A DNA stretch of 34,573 bases from UBA4717 sp002404395 (GCA_937902275.1 CALFNW010000030.1:1-34573), one strand, 5' to 3'. Counted from the first letter of the stretch, positions 17,801 through 25,164 are shown. Program-made: numbers and translations. The notes: generated from the letters alone by a model not told the origin.

Positions 17801-20501
17801 CTCTGCCGTTTCCGAGCGCGGTCAGATTTCCGTAAACGTCGATATATGCGGCAGTCGTCGGATTGCCGAACTCGTCGCTTACGCTGTATATTACCTTCGG
17901 ATAATCTGCGTTTGACGGGGATATTTCGGCGGTAAGCTTAAGAGAGCCGCCGGCATTTGTTATACTTGAGCTTCCGTCGATAGAACCGAGCGTGATCTGC
18001 GTGATCTGTTGCGCGTGGGTTGCTTTAACGGTAACAGGCGAAGCCGAGCTGATATTATATGAGTCGGCTGAAACGGTGATATCGCCCTCGGTGCCGTCGG
18101 ACATGATTATCGCCACGACCTTGCCCGAGAAAGCGCGCCTTTCGGTGTCATAATAATTGTCGTAGTCGGTGGAATCACCGTTGTCAACGCCGACAAGCTT
18201 ACCTGCGCCGCTGACTGTAAACTTTACTTCATTGCGCGCGTTTGCCACAAAGTTTCCGTCTTTATCGACAATACTTGCGGTAACGTACAAAAGATCCTTG
18301 CCGTCCGCCGTAAGCTCTGTGCGATTTGCTTCGAGCTTTATGCCGGCAGGAGCGCCGAAGCTCTTGACCTCCTCGGTAGCTATAACCTTTCCGTCCTTGT
18401 CGTAAGCTTTGGCGAGCAGAGTTCCGTCCGCATACGGGACTTTCCACTTATAGTGCAGCACCGTTGCAGTCTTAAGGTCAATTGACTGCCTGCCGAGCGA
18501 AACACCGTTAAGAAACAGTTCAACGCTGTCGGCATTTGAATATGCATGAACGTCGATCTCACCGCCGTCTGAGGTTGTAAGCGAATCGTCCCAATAGGGT
18601 AACAGGTGTACCATCGGCGCGGTCTCGGGATCCGTCCAGACGCTTTGATAGAAATAGTAGCTGTCTTTCGGCAGATCGGCAGTGTCAATGATGCCGAAGA
18701 AGGTGTTTTTGGATTTATACGGAGTCGGCTCGCCTATATAGTCGTGGCCGTTCCAGATAAATTCGCCGAGCACAAACTCACGGTCACGATCGGCGATATA
18801 CGCGTCCTCATTTGAGCTTCCCCACGGCACATAGCTGTTGCCGTACGAGGAGACCTTATTGTCAAAATAATTGAGTATCACCTTGTCCGCCGGGAAATGG
18901 TAAATTCCGCGGCTCGCGGTCGCCGATGCCGCTTCGGTTCCGATGATACCAAGTGCAGGATATTCGGCATGCTGGCTGTCATACATAGCTTCCGCATAGT
19001 TGTAACCGCCGGCATCAAGGTGTTCGCGTGCGAATTTGAGCGACCAACCGGTCATTGCGTCGGAAGCAAGGGTTCTGAGTCCGTTCTTCTGCGGATCCTC
19101 GGAATTCAGCATATTTATAAGGTTGACTCCGATATTGTAGCCTTCTTCACTGTGCTGACTCGGAACTTCGTTTCCGATGCTCCAAAAGATCACGCAAGGA
19201 TGATTGCGGTCGCGTCTGATCCAATTGCGCAGTTCGACCTCGGACCAGGTGGGACTTGATGAGGTCTTGGGAGAGCCGCTCAGGTCCTGGTCAGCTTCTC
19301 GGGTAAAATAGGTGCACTCAAGCCAGCGTACTATGCCCTCATTTATCATCATTATGCCGAGCTCATCGCACAGCTCGACCCACTCGGGCGGGCAGATATT
19401 ATGAGCGGTACGAATCGCATTTATACCCATCTCCTTAAGCTGGATCAAACGCTTTTTCGTTCCCTCATAGTTAGACACTCCGCCGAGCGCGCCGAGATCT
19501 TGATGAAGTGCTGCCCCCTTGAGCTTGGTCTGCTTGCCGTTGAGAAAGAATCCGTGCTCCGGATCGATCTCGATAGTTCTGAAACCGAAAGTACCGGTAT
19601 ATGTGTCAACGATCTTGCCGTCGCAGGAAAGCTCGGTCTTCATTGTATAAAGATATGGGTTCTCCGTATCCCAGAGCTTGGCGTTTGACACATTGAGCGT
19701 TTGTGTATCGGTAACAATGCCGCCTGCCGGCACGGTCACACGTTTGCTTGAGCTTGCCACGCTCTTGCCGTCGGCATCAAGCACAGTCTCGCTGACTGTA
19801 ACGGTCTTGGAAACTGACGTATCATTTTTGATCTCAGCGTCTATAGAAGCCGTGCTCTTTCCGTCTGTGTATATGTAGGTTCCACCGTAATTTACGTGTA
19901 CCTTATCGGTGACCGTGAGCCAGACATCGCGGATTATTCCGGCTCCGGTGTACCACCATGCGTCGGCATACTCATATTCAACTTTTACCGCGATCTCGTT
20001 TACCGTATTGCCGAAATTCAGAAGATCGGTAAGCTCTACATTAAATGTTGAGTATCCCGCGGGGTAATATGCCGCATATTTACCGTTAACATATACGGTG
20101 GTGTTTTTCTGGACGCAGTCGAAGCGCAAGGAAATATCTTTATCCTTAAGCGCTTCGGGCAGATAGAGATCGTGTCTGTACCATGCCGTCTCCTTGCCGT
20201 ACAATGTGTTGTAATCACTGCCGCGCTCGATCTTCCAATCGTGAGGGAGATCAAGTACACGCCAATCGGAGTCGTCGTATCCGAACGCACTGCAGTCGTC
20301 GGATGTGAGTTTGAATTTCCAATCATAGTCAAACAGATTGCTGCGTTCGCCGCCGATCTGCGTGTCGCGCACAAGTCTGACGTTATGCGAATCCGCCGAT
20401 ACGGTCGGCACGAGCGGCATTACCATGCACGCACAAAGCAAAACCGACATTGCCCGTTTGAGCGCAGTGCCGAATATCCGTCGACGATTTAATTTTTTCA
20501 T
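11418..20501 (-). CDS. Giant secreted GH2 beta-galactosidase with Big_2, CBM-like, F5/8-type and InlB repeats
   Basis: Predicted to hydrolyse terminal beta-galactosides outside the cell. This 3027-residue protein has a signal peptide (about 1-36), the GH2 sugar-binding domain (about 50-200), the GH2 Ig domain (205-305) and the catalytic barrel (310-630). SIGNEV gives acid/base E445 and GTEAAS gives the probable nucleophile E523. A DUF4982-like domain follows (about 635-705), then a GH2 C-terminal Ig domain (720-825) and Big_2 domains (835-923, 928-1012). Three CBM6-like beta-sandwiches span 1120-1520, with two F5/8-type domains (1525-1655, 1658-1790; the second opens NVALNKPATASS) and another Big_2 (1791-1872). 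Three unassigned modules (1876-2068, 2136-2340, 2408-2606) are separated by InlB repeats, and a shared C-terminal domain ends the protein. GGAGG precedes ATG 20501. No wall-sorting signal is visible. Galactosidase activity is by family; the exact glycan is unknown. Confidence 0.88.
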   Translation of the reverse strand: MKKLNRRRIFGTALKRAMSVLLCACMVMPLVPTVSADSHNVRLVRDTQIGGERSNLFDYDWKFKLTSDDCSAFGYDDSDWRVLDLPHDWKIERGSDYNTLYGKETAWYRHDLYLPEALKDKDISLRFDCVQKNTTVYVNGKYAAYYPAGYSTFNVELTDLLNFGNTVNEIAVKVEYEYADAWWYTGAGIIRDVWLTVTDKVHVNYGGTYIYTDGKSTASIDAEIKNDTSVSKTVTVSETVLDADGKSVASSSKRVTVPAGGIVTDTQTLNVSNAKLWDTENPYLYTMKTELSCDGKIVDTYTGTFGFRTIEIDPEHGFFLNGKQTKLKGAALHQDLGALGGVSNYEGTKKRLIQLKEMGINAIRTAHNICPPEWVELCDELGIMMINEGIVRWLECTYFTREADQDLSGSPKTSSSPTWSEVELRNWIRRDRNHPCVIFWSIGNEVPSQHSEEGYNIGVNLINMLNSEDPQKNGLRTLASDAMTGWSLKFAREHLDAGGYNYAEAMYDSQHAEYPALGIIGTEAASATASRGIYHFPADKVILNYFDNKVSSYGNSYVPWGSSNEDAYIADRDREFVLGEFIWNGHDYIGEPTPYKSKNTFFGIIDTADLPKDSYYFYQSVWTDPETAPMVHLLPYWDDSLTTSDGGEIDVHAYSNADSVELFLNGVSLGRQSIDLKTATVLHYKWKVPYADGTLLAKAYDKDGKVIATEEVKSFGAPAGIKLEANRTELTADGKDLLYVTASIVDKDGNFVANARNEVKFTVSGAGKLVGVDNGDSTDYDNYYDTERRAFSGKVVAIIMSDGTEGDITVSADSYNISSASPVTVKATHAQQITQITLGSIDGSSSITNAGGSLKLTAEISPSNADYPKVIYSVSDEFGNPTTAAYIDVYGNLTALGNGRVKVTATALDGSNVSDSAIVTVSGQNTVTRVNAINVSSDTSTVNTKSGRLQLSAAVSPANAALKNVAWSVSNACATIDESGLLTARYNGSVTVRATALDGSRIYGEKVITITGQEANFTPANKLTFEVIEGSTELTNESLTARVKATLNPAGASEDITWMVIDDGGDETALARIDEISADGTVATVTAQGSGEFYLCAYVKNRSAYAQSYKMLKFTATDIFAAKKPYDVIYGRDYDEKHEKITLSIHPRVEDRYVTDIRSGFWLRYKDADFGIYGSENFIINAKIPSGTIMELRDGSLDGKVIKTFYFKDVKEGFADYTFSLPGLYGIHDLYFKFQVPYKDYTSIPVSIMNFRFTEVDTDGLYKRDPYTVNSAADFNDTNAETLVVEDGKVSKIKSGTQLFYNNAVFGNDGATLLKLKGAAGSDTAIKIYDGNVDGHMLASLKFPSTGSFDEFAEVGFAIPKLYGSHDLCFVFDGEITLESFRFKAAYPSAYSTIEAEDYDGYVLGIAGNNNETRDYDDNGRTVTTVRCTNNDNLTFKNIDFGNIGANTLKLRAKLISGATKNMKLVLDNSTEFWLEGRLNARDGFVEYTLDIPKITGKHDVNIFFALNGATVLFDSFSFGLDDGSREENILADKLVLATNNDDANKLVDGDKNTAWTSDRYPQTLKLDLGARYFVDNITLVPSNETASEKYKYSIALTNDAEAFERGAVSATDIIVDKTAENMVLGRNDINAEGRYLMITFEDGSGEISLSELTGVGTSLNVALNKPATASSTYSDGNQTAEKANNNILTENNRWCAATTSPASWTVDLGSATDLGLFEITLGGEYNYSFTLKGSLDGSSWYTVRSVRGANRFTAIETDVTARYLKVENLKAGTAGERPVIANFAAYEGRADAESVKLDKSTLKLGVNESARLTATVLPETASNKAVVWKSSDESVVKVASDGTVSAISNGSATVSATTVSGALSAYCLVSVGVGSDISPNVLIKANEMKFAASGGFSIGSEGDINGQIYRRANTTNGYVTEDGSRIYAIFEKSMFPEGFTLAADHYVKVGYRTKLSNGLNLCDFNPMPYKEGVEVRLWSGFMPGLAVNGTWDSFVYDLNNITGGSGFVEPAAGETVMDANGMTYMSKLCLKPYGGNGYTMDGTDYFDLLYVAFFDNEKDAESYDYFKNPDPKCIVTYVANGEVFETQLYERGDKLAYPATEPTCDGEKFLGWSVESGISLTYNLTVNAKFTAPIKPSALIPASEMTLTGLQGWVSNGLSEENGVYYHRFGVDSANLVDKDSKKVSGPNTHIAAVFNEELFPEDFKLSENRYIKLGFRAKLNDGYKNWLNCDIYAHSADGGMALWYGDYLGWRTIYGPMPPIVDNRNINSRKYDGTWETMVFDTSKDDAKIFADNSDSYVEGLHIKPNFSDNFEMFDGDYFDLLYVAFFATEEEANAYDYFTAPSPKYTVTYTVNGKTFATQTYKRGEALVYPSDIPNVAGCYFTGWSIEKGSIVKHDITVKANFVTLIAGGDMVSPQGIRGWKLGEDGEFNGYTYRRFITDPTDGYLSGASAGDQNRGEYTGEFSRIYLSLTKDMFPDGFTMLEHKYIKIGYRGSIPGNVWGRANFNPMPYTGKETRLWGNNDPFVTYDGEWHDFVFDISTCNGGEQLLTADGKSVYEANCDTWLSKLCFKPQFASIKLTGEEYFDLLYIAFFNDLEAANDFEFIRTPDTVNVSVYACDGGSVDCEASFTAETGSELVLTAYPNDGYKMDGWYDVTNGQNRLLTRECALVFTPDDNIELEARFYELAVDIPQTLAIDGDADGVGVIYADGVLFNGEPLSVSSRRETLLEAEAKVEYADKFYPAYWVRVSANNTALVGVGSSVGVYPLGAGVRYMPVFGNISGNVRQKIRLYVDRNNSIIATDPEITPELPERRGYTALGWIESELGNRKVIVYTPVYESVGFGGTTLTVNGKPVNDVDYNASVMLTSESADFTAWLVSIDGGKPKLLSYERTYKYNHVLSGNIRIYETSDKLTPDNTVHTLAAEYELGTAKFIASQCAVNGWTLIERGVLLSDRLLDKDGFVFEASGVIKGKIEADAGNASGVFIIRKGAVSASDSWYGRAYMIIKNDTTDEVRIVYAEEILGVNA
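11423..11454 (-). promoter_or_regulatory. Perfect 13-bp hairpin inside the last codons of the giant gene
   Basis: CGTTTACGCCGAG (11423-11435) is the exact reverse complement of 11442-11454, with a 6-nt loop. It encodes VYAEEILGVN just before the stop and lies about 15 nt ahead of the GGAGG of the next gene. There is no clear T-run after it on the minus strand. It may set the expression ratio of the two genes or protect the upstream message. Confidence 0.5.
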
Positions 20502-20541
20502 AAATACCTCCGAAATTGCATAAGCGGCTTATTTTAGTTTG

Positions 20542-20570
20542 ATTATAACGCTTTTTTACACAAAAATCCA
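20542..20570 (-). promoter_or_regulatory. Candidate promoter of the giant-protein operon, with upstream dyads
   Basis: On the minus strand TATAAT (20547-20542) is preceded 17 nt upstream by TGGATT, a poor -35 as expected for an activator-dependent promoter. Further upstream are GCTGTG-N18-CACAGC (20582-20611) and GTGCA-N5-TGCAC (20630-20644), possible binding sites for the divergent AraC regulator. Confidence 0.45.
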
Positions 20571-20714
20571 TGATAAGATGTGCTGTGATTTTAGCATAAT
20601 GATAACACAGCTTTCGCTTTAACACATTTGTGCAGATTTTGCACTTAAATTTCCAAACATCGGCACGGTATGTCAAAATGATAAATTTTTCCATAGTATA
20701 ATCGCAAAAAACTA

Positions 20715-20744
20715 TTGATTTTGTACTTGTTTATATGTTATCAT
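20715..20744 (+). promoter_or_regulatory. Candidate promoter of the first AraC regulator
   Basis: TTGATT (20715-20720), an 18-nt spacer and TATCAT (20739-20744). AAAGGA follows at 20752-20757. Matches to consensus are 4/6 and 5/6. Confidence 0.4.
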
Positions 20745-20770
20745 GAAACAGAAAGGAACGGTGCTGACTG

Positions 20771-21559
20771 ATGAATAATCAAAAAGTGGTAGATTTTACG
20801 ATTGGAAGCATAGACAATATTGAGACCGATCTGTCTTTTTCGTTTGCCGGCTTTGAAAAATGTTTGCCGGAAGATGCCCAACCCCAACATATCAGACAGT
20901 TCTACCTGATCCACTACTGCGTGTCCGGATGCGGATATTTCACCGATCCTTCCGGCGAACACGAAGTCAGCCCCGGGCAGATCTTTATTATCAAGCCGGG
21001 AGACGTAGTCTCTTACCGTGCCGATAAAGCTGATCCGTGGGAATATATATGGATGGGCTTCAAAGGCAGATATGCCGAACGGCTAACCGCGCTTGAGCCT
21101 GTGCTTGAATACGAGCACGACACCTTTTTCAAACTGCGCAGACTTTGTGAAAAAGAGGTAATGTCGCGTGACGCTTATTTTTCGGTTTTATTTGAGTTTT
21201 TCTACCGTGCTTTTGAAAATCTACCCGCAAAGCGCGACGTGATCTCGGAAGTCAAAAGCTATATCGACTTCAATTACATGAACAAGCTCTCGGTTGCACA
21301 GATAGCCGAGCGTGTGCACGTAGACAGGTGTTATCTCACGCGAAAATTCAGAGAGCGTTACGGTATGCCGATTCAAAACTATATGATACTCACGCGGATC
21401 GACAATGCCTGCAAGTTTCTTGAGGACGGTCATTCTGTTTCGGATGCAGCATATATGTCCGGTTACGGAGATGTATTCAACTTTTCAAAAATGTTCAAAC
21501 GCATAAAAGGCTGTGCGCCCTCGGAGTACGGCAGAAGCCGCCGCGACAAGGCGCAATAG
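20771..21559 (+). CDS. AraC-family regulator, divergent from the giant GH2 operon
   Basis: A 262-residue regulator. The N-terminal half is a cupin-like sugar-binding domain (HYCVSGCGYFTDPSGEHEVSPGQIFIIKPGD, split by the usual Gly/Pro turns). The C-terminal 100 residues hold two helix-turn-helix motifs: LSVAQIAERVHVDRCYLTRKF (about 173-193) and VSDAAYMSGYGDVFNFSKMFK (about 222-242). The divergent position, 269 nt from the giant beta-galactosidase operon, suggests that it activates that operon. The start is ATG 20771, after AAAGGA at a slightly long spacing. The ligand is unknown; a galactoside or fucoside would fit the neighbours. Confidence 0.88.
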   Translation: MNNQKVVDFTIGSIDNIETDLSFSFAGFEKCLPEDAQPQHIRQFYLIHYCVSGCGYFTDPSGEHEVSPGQIFIIKPGDVVSYRADKADPWEYIWMGFKGRYAERLTALEPVLEYEHDTFFKLRRLCEKEVMSRDAYFSVLFEFFYRAFENLPAKRDVISEVKSYIDFNYMNKLSVAQIAERVHVDRCYLTRKFRERYGMPIQNYMILTRIDNACKFLEDGHSVSDAAYMSGYGDVFNFSKMFKRIKGCAPSEYGRSRRDKAQ

Positions 21560-21573
21560 CTGTGTATTCGTAT

Positions 21574-21618
21574 AAAAAAAGAGTTTAAGCAGTCAAAAGA
21601 CTTCTTAAACTCTTTTTT
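21574..21618. terminator. Bidirectional terminator between araC and fucI
   Basis: A 15-bp perfect stem (21575-21589 with 21604-21618) has A-run and T-run arms and an inner AGTC/GACT pairing in the loop. It is suitable for both convergent genes. Confidence 0.85.
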
Positions 21619-21636
21619 GCACCCACGACATTGGCT

Positions 21637-21659
21637 CGGCGGCATAATGCCGCCGTTTT
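21637..21659 (+). terminator. Possible second terminator after araC
   Basis: CGGCGGCAT and ATGCCGCCG form a GC-rich hairpin (21637-21655) followed by TTTT. The loop must open to about 3-5 nt. It may back up the stronger terminator just upstream. Confidence 0.4.
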
Positions 21660-21715
21660 GCCTTTAAATCAAGCAGAAAATCAAAGTCATTGAGGCAACA
21701 ACGACCGAAGATCGT

Positions 21716-23497
21716 TTATTTATACATCGGTCCGTATTTTTCGCACGCCGAATAGTCGGCTGCCTGCGTATTTTCGGTGCCGAATGCCGCCCAAGCGTGA
21801 GGACGGTAAACCTTTTCGTCAGGCACATTGTGCATCGTCACGGGAATACGGAGCATCGAAGCAAGCGTTATCAGATCCGCACCGATATGTCCGCCGATCG
21901 TTACGCCGTGGTTTGCGCCCCAATTCGCCATCACCGAATAGACATCGGTAAACGCGCCCTTTCCGGTCAGACGCGGTGCAAACCAAGTAGTCGGCCAGGT
22001 CGGATCGGTCCTGCGGTCAAGCTTTTCGTGAATATCATCGGGCAGCGTGCAGGTATAGCCCTCGGCTATCTGAATGACCGGTCCGATACCGTCCACGATA
22101 TTTACTCTGAGCATTGTCACAGGCATTTCGGCAAGCGTCTTGAAATGGCTCGAAAATCCGCCGCCGCGGAAATATTCATAGTCGGCTCGGCACCAATCGG
22201 TCGCCTCAAGGCAGGCATTTATGTCCGCGTCGCTCATGTTCCACCATTCTTTTATTGTACCTTCGCCGTTAGCAGTCAATGCTGCACCGGTGCAGTCAAG
22301 TGCGGTAGCTCCCGAATTTATGAGATGGATTATACCGTTTTCGGCTTTGCCTGTCAGGGCTTTGCCGGTAACACGTTTTACGGCTTCGGGGCTCCAATAT
22401 GTACGCACATCATGGAAAGCGGGTGCTTTGCCGCTGACCAGCGTTCCGAAGAGCATCGAAATTCCGTTGAGTGTATCGTTTTCGGTGGCAAATGCAGTCG
22501 GCGCTTTTTTGCCGTTCCAATTGAAGGAGCTTGCCATGATCGCTTCGGTAAAATCGGCGTTCGGGAGCCAATCCGTCCAATTGCGCTGTCCCTGGAAGCC
22601 GCCGGCGATCGCGTTCTTTCCGAGCGCTTCTTCGTGCCAGCCCATTTCATCGAGCTTCGGATTACCGTAAAGAATATCGTTAACGATTATCGTGAATTTA
22701 GCGATAAACTCCCAATCGCGGTCGGGAGCGATCGTTTTTGAGTGGCGTATGATCTCGGGGAAATTCTTCCCTGCGTTCTTATCAAAGCCCTCGCGGCAAT
22801 TTGTTTTGATCCATGCAAGCGCTCTTTCGTACTCATCATGATCGTAGATCTCAAGCGTAATACGGCGCAGAATTTCGGTAAGATCTACCCACTCGGCGCG
22901 GATACCGAGATACTTGCGCATAAATTCCATATCACAATACGAACCGGCAATACCCATAGCGACTCCGCCGAGATTTACGTACGCTTTATCTTTCATCTGT
23001 CCAACCGCAAGTGCGGCACGGGCAAAACGCAGGATCTTTTCGGCAACGTCATCGGGGATAGTATTGTCCGTCGCGTCCTGAACGTCGTGTCCGTAAATTG
23101 AAAATGCCGGAAGTCCGCGCTGAGCAAACGCCGCCATAACCGCCGCAAGATAAACAGCGCCCGGACGTTCGGTGCCGTTAAAGCCCCAGACTGCTTTCAG
23201 TGTGTTCGGATCAAGGTCCATCGTCTCACTGCCGTAGCACCAGCAGGGCGTGACTGCGAGTGTGGCGCAGACATTCTGAGTTTTGAAATAGTCGCTGCAC
23301 TTTGCCGCCTCCGCGCCTCCGCCGATCGTACACGGTGAAATTACGACTTCTGCAGGTGTACCGTCGTGATATTTTATGTTTTCTTCGATTAGCTTTTTGG
23401 CGGCAGTCGCCATCGCCATGGTCTTTTCTTCCAGACTTTCGCGTACGCCGCCCCATCTGCCGTCAATAGTAGGTCTTATCCCTATTCTCGGTTTCAT
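21716..23497 (-). CDS. fucI: L-fucose isomerase
   Basis: Converts L-fucose to L-fuculose in the cytoplasm with Mn2+; family members also accept D-arabinose. The 593-residue protein is collinear with E. coli FucI (591 residues) from IGIRPTIDGR at the N-terminus to the final YGPMYK. Hallmarks include TPCWCYGSET (83-92), WGFNGTERPGAVYLAA (104-119), YGHDVQDA (135-142) and GGVAMGIAGS (177-186). The residues corresponding to E. coli E337, D361 and H528 are E339 (FATEND), D363 (FHDVRTYWSP) and H530 (ANHG). AGGAGG lies ahead of ATG 23497. No fuculokinase or fuculose-phosphate aldolase gene is in the window, so the pathway must be completed elsewhere. It is the most certain functional assignment here. 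Confidence 0.97.
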   Translation of the reverse strand: MKPRIGIRPTIDGRWGGVRESLEEKTMAMATAAKKLIEENIKYHDGTPAEVVISPCTIGGGAEAAKCSDYFKTQNVCATLAVTPCWCYGSETMDLDPNTLKAVWGFNGTERPGAVYLAAVMAAFAQRGLPAFSIYGHDVQDATDNTIPDDVAEKILRFARAALAVGQMKDKAYVNLGGVAMGIAGSYCDMEFMRKYLGIRAEWVDLTEILRRITLEIYDHDEYERALAWIKTNCREGFDKNAGKNFPEIIRHSKTIAPDRDWEFIAKFTIIVNDILYGNPKLDEMGWHEEALGKNAIAGGFQGQRNWTDWLPNADFTEAIMASSFNWNGKKAPTAFATENDTLNGISMLFGTLVSGKAPAFHDVRTYWSPEAVKRVTGKALTGKAENGIIHLINSGATALDCTGAALTANGEGTIKEWWNMSDADINACLEATDWCRADYEYFRGGGFSSHFKTLAEMPVTMLRVNIVDGIGPVIQIAEGYTCTLPDDIHEKLDRRTDPTWPTTWFAPRLTGKGAFTDVYSVMANWGANHGVTIGGHIGADLITLASMLRIPVTMHNVPDEKVYRPHAWAAFGTENTQAADYSACEKYGPMYK

Positions 23498-23533
23498 GTG
23501 TAAGTCCTCCTGTTTGCAATAATATGCATGAAT

Positions 23534-23562
23534 ATATTAACACAATACTTAAGTTTTGTCAA
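23534..23562 (-). promoter_or_regulatory. Sigma-A promoter of fucI
   Basis: On the minus strand TTGACA (23562-23557), 17-nt spacer, TAATAT (23539-23534). An inverted repeat GAATATAT (23530-23537) / ATATATTC (23571-23578) brackets the promoter and could be an operator. Confidence 0.65.
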
Positions 23563-23622
23563 TAAGTTACATATATTCAACATGAATTTTTATGTAATTC
23601 TCCGCGTATGCCGCGTATATGC

Positions 23623-23658
23623 AAAAAGCCCGGCGCACTCTAGATGAGCCGTCGGGCT
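23623..23658 (-). terminator. Terminator after the 97-residue gene
   Basis: On the minus strand AGCCCG pairs with CGGGCT (23653-23658 with 23627-23632), and the 3' arm runs into TTTTT. It separates this gene from fucI, which has its own promoter. Confidence 0.65.
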
Positions 23659-23687
23659 AAATCAAAATTATTATTGATCGAGTATTT

Positions 23688-23981
23688 TCAAGCTGACTGC
23701 ACCGGGCTGTCGGCAAGCTTAATAAATAAAACACTGTTCGGTTCAAGCGGCATTTCATAAGCGCAATGCGATCCGTCTGCAGCAAATGTTGACAAAAGTG
23801 TAAAATCGTGGCGTTCATCAAGCAAATATATTTCAAACGTATGCAACGTATCGGGAGCAAGCCCCTTGATCTCGACGCACACCTTCTCGGACTTTGCGTT
23901 ATCATCGTCATCAAAGTATGAGAGCATTACCGCCGCTTTGTCGCCACCGAGAGTTTCGGATAAATTAACAATCGCTTTCAT
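23688..23981 (-). CDS. Small stand-alone beta-domain protein, like the C-terminal domain of GH39-type enzymes
   Basis: 97 residues with no signal peptide or membrane segment. The pattern LSYFDDDD...VEIKGL...YLLDERHD...LEPNSVLFIKL resembles the C-terminal beta-sandwich of GH39-type beta-xylosidases, but the catalytic barrel is absent. Bases 23982-24058 just upstream show no continuation of that homology in the same frame. It has its own ribosome site (AGGAG, about 7 nt before ATG 23981), so it may still be translated. It may be a gene remnant that kept or acquired a start, or a genuine small accessory protein. It follows the transporter gene by 77 nt on the same strand, and the two may be co-transcribed. 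Confidence 0.55.
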   Translation of the reverse strand: MKAIVNLSETLGGDKAAVMLSYFDDDDNAKSEKVCVEIKGLAPDTLHTFEIYLLDERHDFTLLSTFAADGSHCAYEMPLEPNSVLFIKLADSPVQSA

Positions 23982-24058
23982 AATAATCTCCTATCTGATA
24001 TGACTTTTTCACGGATTTTTGTACATATAATTTTTGAAAATGCTCGGGGACGGGAGTA

Positions 24059-24949
24059 TTAAAAGACTTTGATCAGTATCAGCGCGCCGATTCCGATGAG
24101 CACGCCGAGCGCGCTTTTTACGGTGACCTTTTCCTTATACACGGTCGCGCCGACGATCGTGGTGATTATGGTCGCGCCGCCGTTGACGAAAGCAAACAGC
24201 ACCGCCGACGAAAGCATTGGAGTAAGCAGTGTTACAAATTGTTGTACAATAAATACTGCAAACGCAAGCACTGCCGCATAAAGCACAAGCACACGCGGAA
24301 ATGGGTCGGCATTCGCCCTCGTTTTATCCGCTTTTCCAACAAACGGAATTGCCACCGCAAGCGCAGTTGCGGGGATCAAAAAGGTAAGCATGGAAAACGC
24401 CGACACGTTTCCGTTTTCGCAAGTCATGCCGAACAATTTTTGAGCGAACATTACCATTCCGTTTGACAGCATTGATCCGATAAGCCAAAACAACATTTTC
24501 GGCGAAAAGCCGTTGAAGATCTTTTTTGACGAGCTTATAAGCAACACCGTGGAAGCAAGCAGCGCCGCAATACACAGCACTTGGATCGGCGACATCGGCT
24601 CATCAAAAAAGGCGGCGCCGAGTATACACGGTATCAACATACCCGAAGTGGAAAATACCGAAGAGAGCGCCATCGTTCCGCCTTTCAGCGCCTTAATGCC
24701 GCAGAGCGAATTAAAAGCAAGAAAACACCCGGAGCAAGCGGCGATGATTATTTCGCGCGGCGCGGGGAATGCAAATTCACGGTTGATCATCAGGGTAATG
24801 AGCGCAAAGCCGGCAGCCATGAACTCCATGACCGATATATAAGTTATGTAGGGCTTGACGCCGTCGGGAACGGTTGAGCTGGCGCGCTTGCTGAACAAAC
24901 TCTGAAGCACGCGCATAAGCATAATTATCGAAATATACAGTGCGACCAT
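24059..24949 (-). CDS. DMT-superfamily (EamA-like) membrane transporter
   Basis: 296 residues, almost entirely hydrophobic segments separated by short polar loops. About ten transmembrane helices fall into two homologous halves, the layout of the drug/metabolite transporter superfamily. The second half ends in the family-typical VYKEKVTVKSALGVLIGIGALILIKVF-like stretch, with the Glu-containing loop before the last helix. AAAGG precedes ATG 24949. Substrate cannot be read; sugars, amino acids and nucleotide sugars are all known for this superfamily. Position next to fucI suggests, but does not show, a link to sugar or sugar-derived products. Confidence 0.85.
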   Translation of the reverse strand: MVALYISIIMLMRVLQSLFSKRASSTVPDGVKPYITYISVMEFMAAGFALITLMINREFAFPAPREIIIAACSGCFLAFNSLCGIKALKGGTMALSSVFSTSGMLIPCILGAAFFDEPMSPIQVLCIAALLASTVLLISSSKKIFNGFSPKMLFWLIGSMLSNGMVMFAQKLFGMTCENGNVSAFSMLTFLIPATALAVAIPFVGKADKTRANADPFPRVLVLYAAVLAFAVFIVQQFVTLLTPMLSSAVLFAFVNGGATIITTIVGATVYKEKVTVKSALGVLIGIGALILIKVF

Positions 24950-24986
24950 AATATGATATGCCTTTCTTAAATAATTGTATAAGCAT

Positions 24987-25016
24987 ATTATATTGCCTTA
25001 CACCCATGTGTTTCAA
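24987..25016 (-). promoter_or_regulatory. Sigma-A promoter of the DMT transporter
   Basis: On the minus strand TTGAAA (25016-25011), 18-nt spacer, TATAAT (24992-24987). Confidence 0.65.
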
Positions 25017-25135
25017 CATAAATATTGATATTTTTTTATATTATTTTGCGTTTCCGGGATTTTGAAATCTGCTTCGCACTTAAAGATCGGGAAAATATTG
25101 TCTTAAAATCGTGCGCAAAAACCGCTCACCCGTAC

Positions 25136-25164
25136 TTGACACGAAAAGCTTCGGATGTTATAAT
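25136..25164 (+). promoter_or_regulatory. Full-consensus sigma-A promoter upstream of the second AraC regulator
   Basis: TTGACA (25136-25141), exactly 17 nt, TATAAT (25159-25164): a perfect consensus promoter. The expected transcript starts near 25171 and gives a leader of about 170 nt before the AraC start at 25340. The gap 24950-25339 holds this promoter and the divergent one; no further gene is supported in it. Confidence 0.8.

Noticed and set aside
11418..20501. Giant gene as an assembly artefact of fused genes
   Set aside because: One uninterrupted 3027-codon frame with a coherent domain order and a single signal peptide and ribosome site; repeats could still hide a collapse, but nothing shows it.
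11418..20501. CRISPR-like or tandem DNA repeat array within the giant gene
   Set aside because: The repetition is at protein-domain level with diverged DNA; no short regularly spaced identical units.
21797..22741. 314-codon open frame on the plus strand
   Set aside because: Fully antisense to fucI, whose homology is collinear over its whole length.
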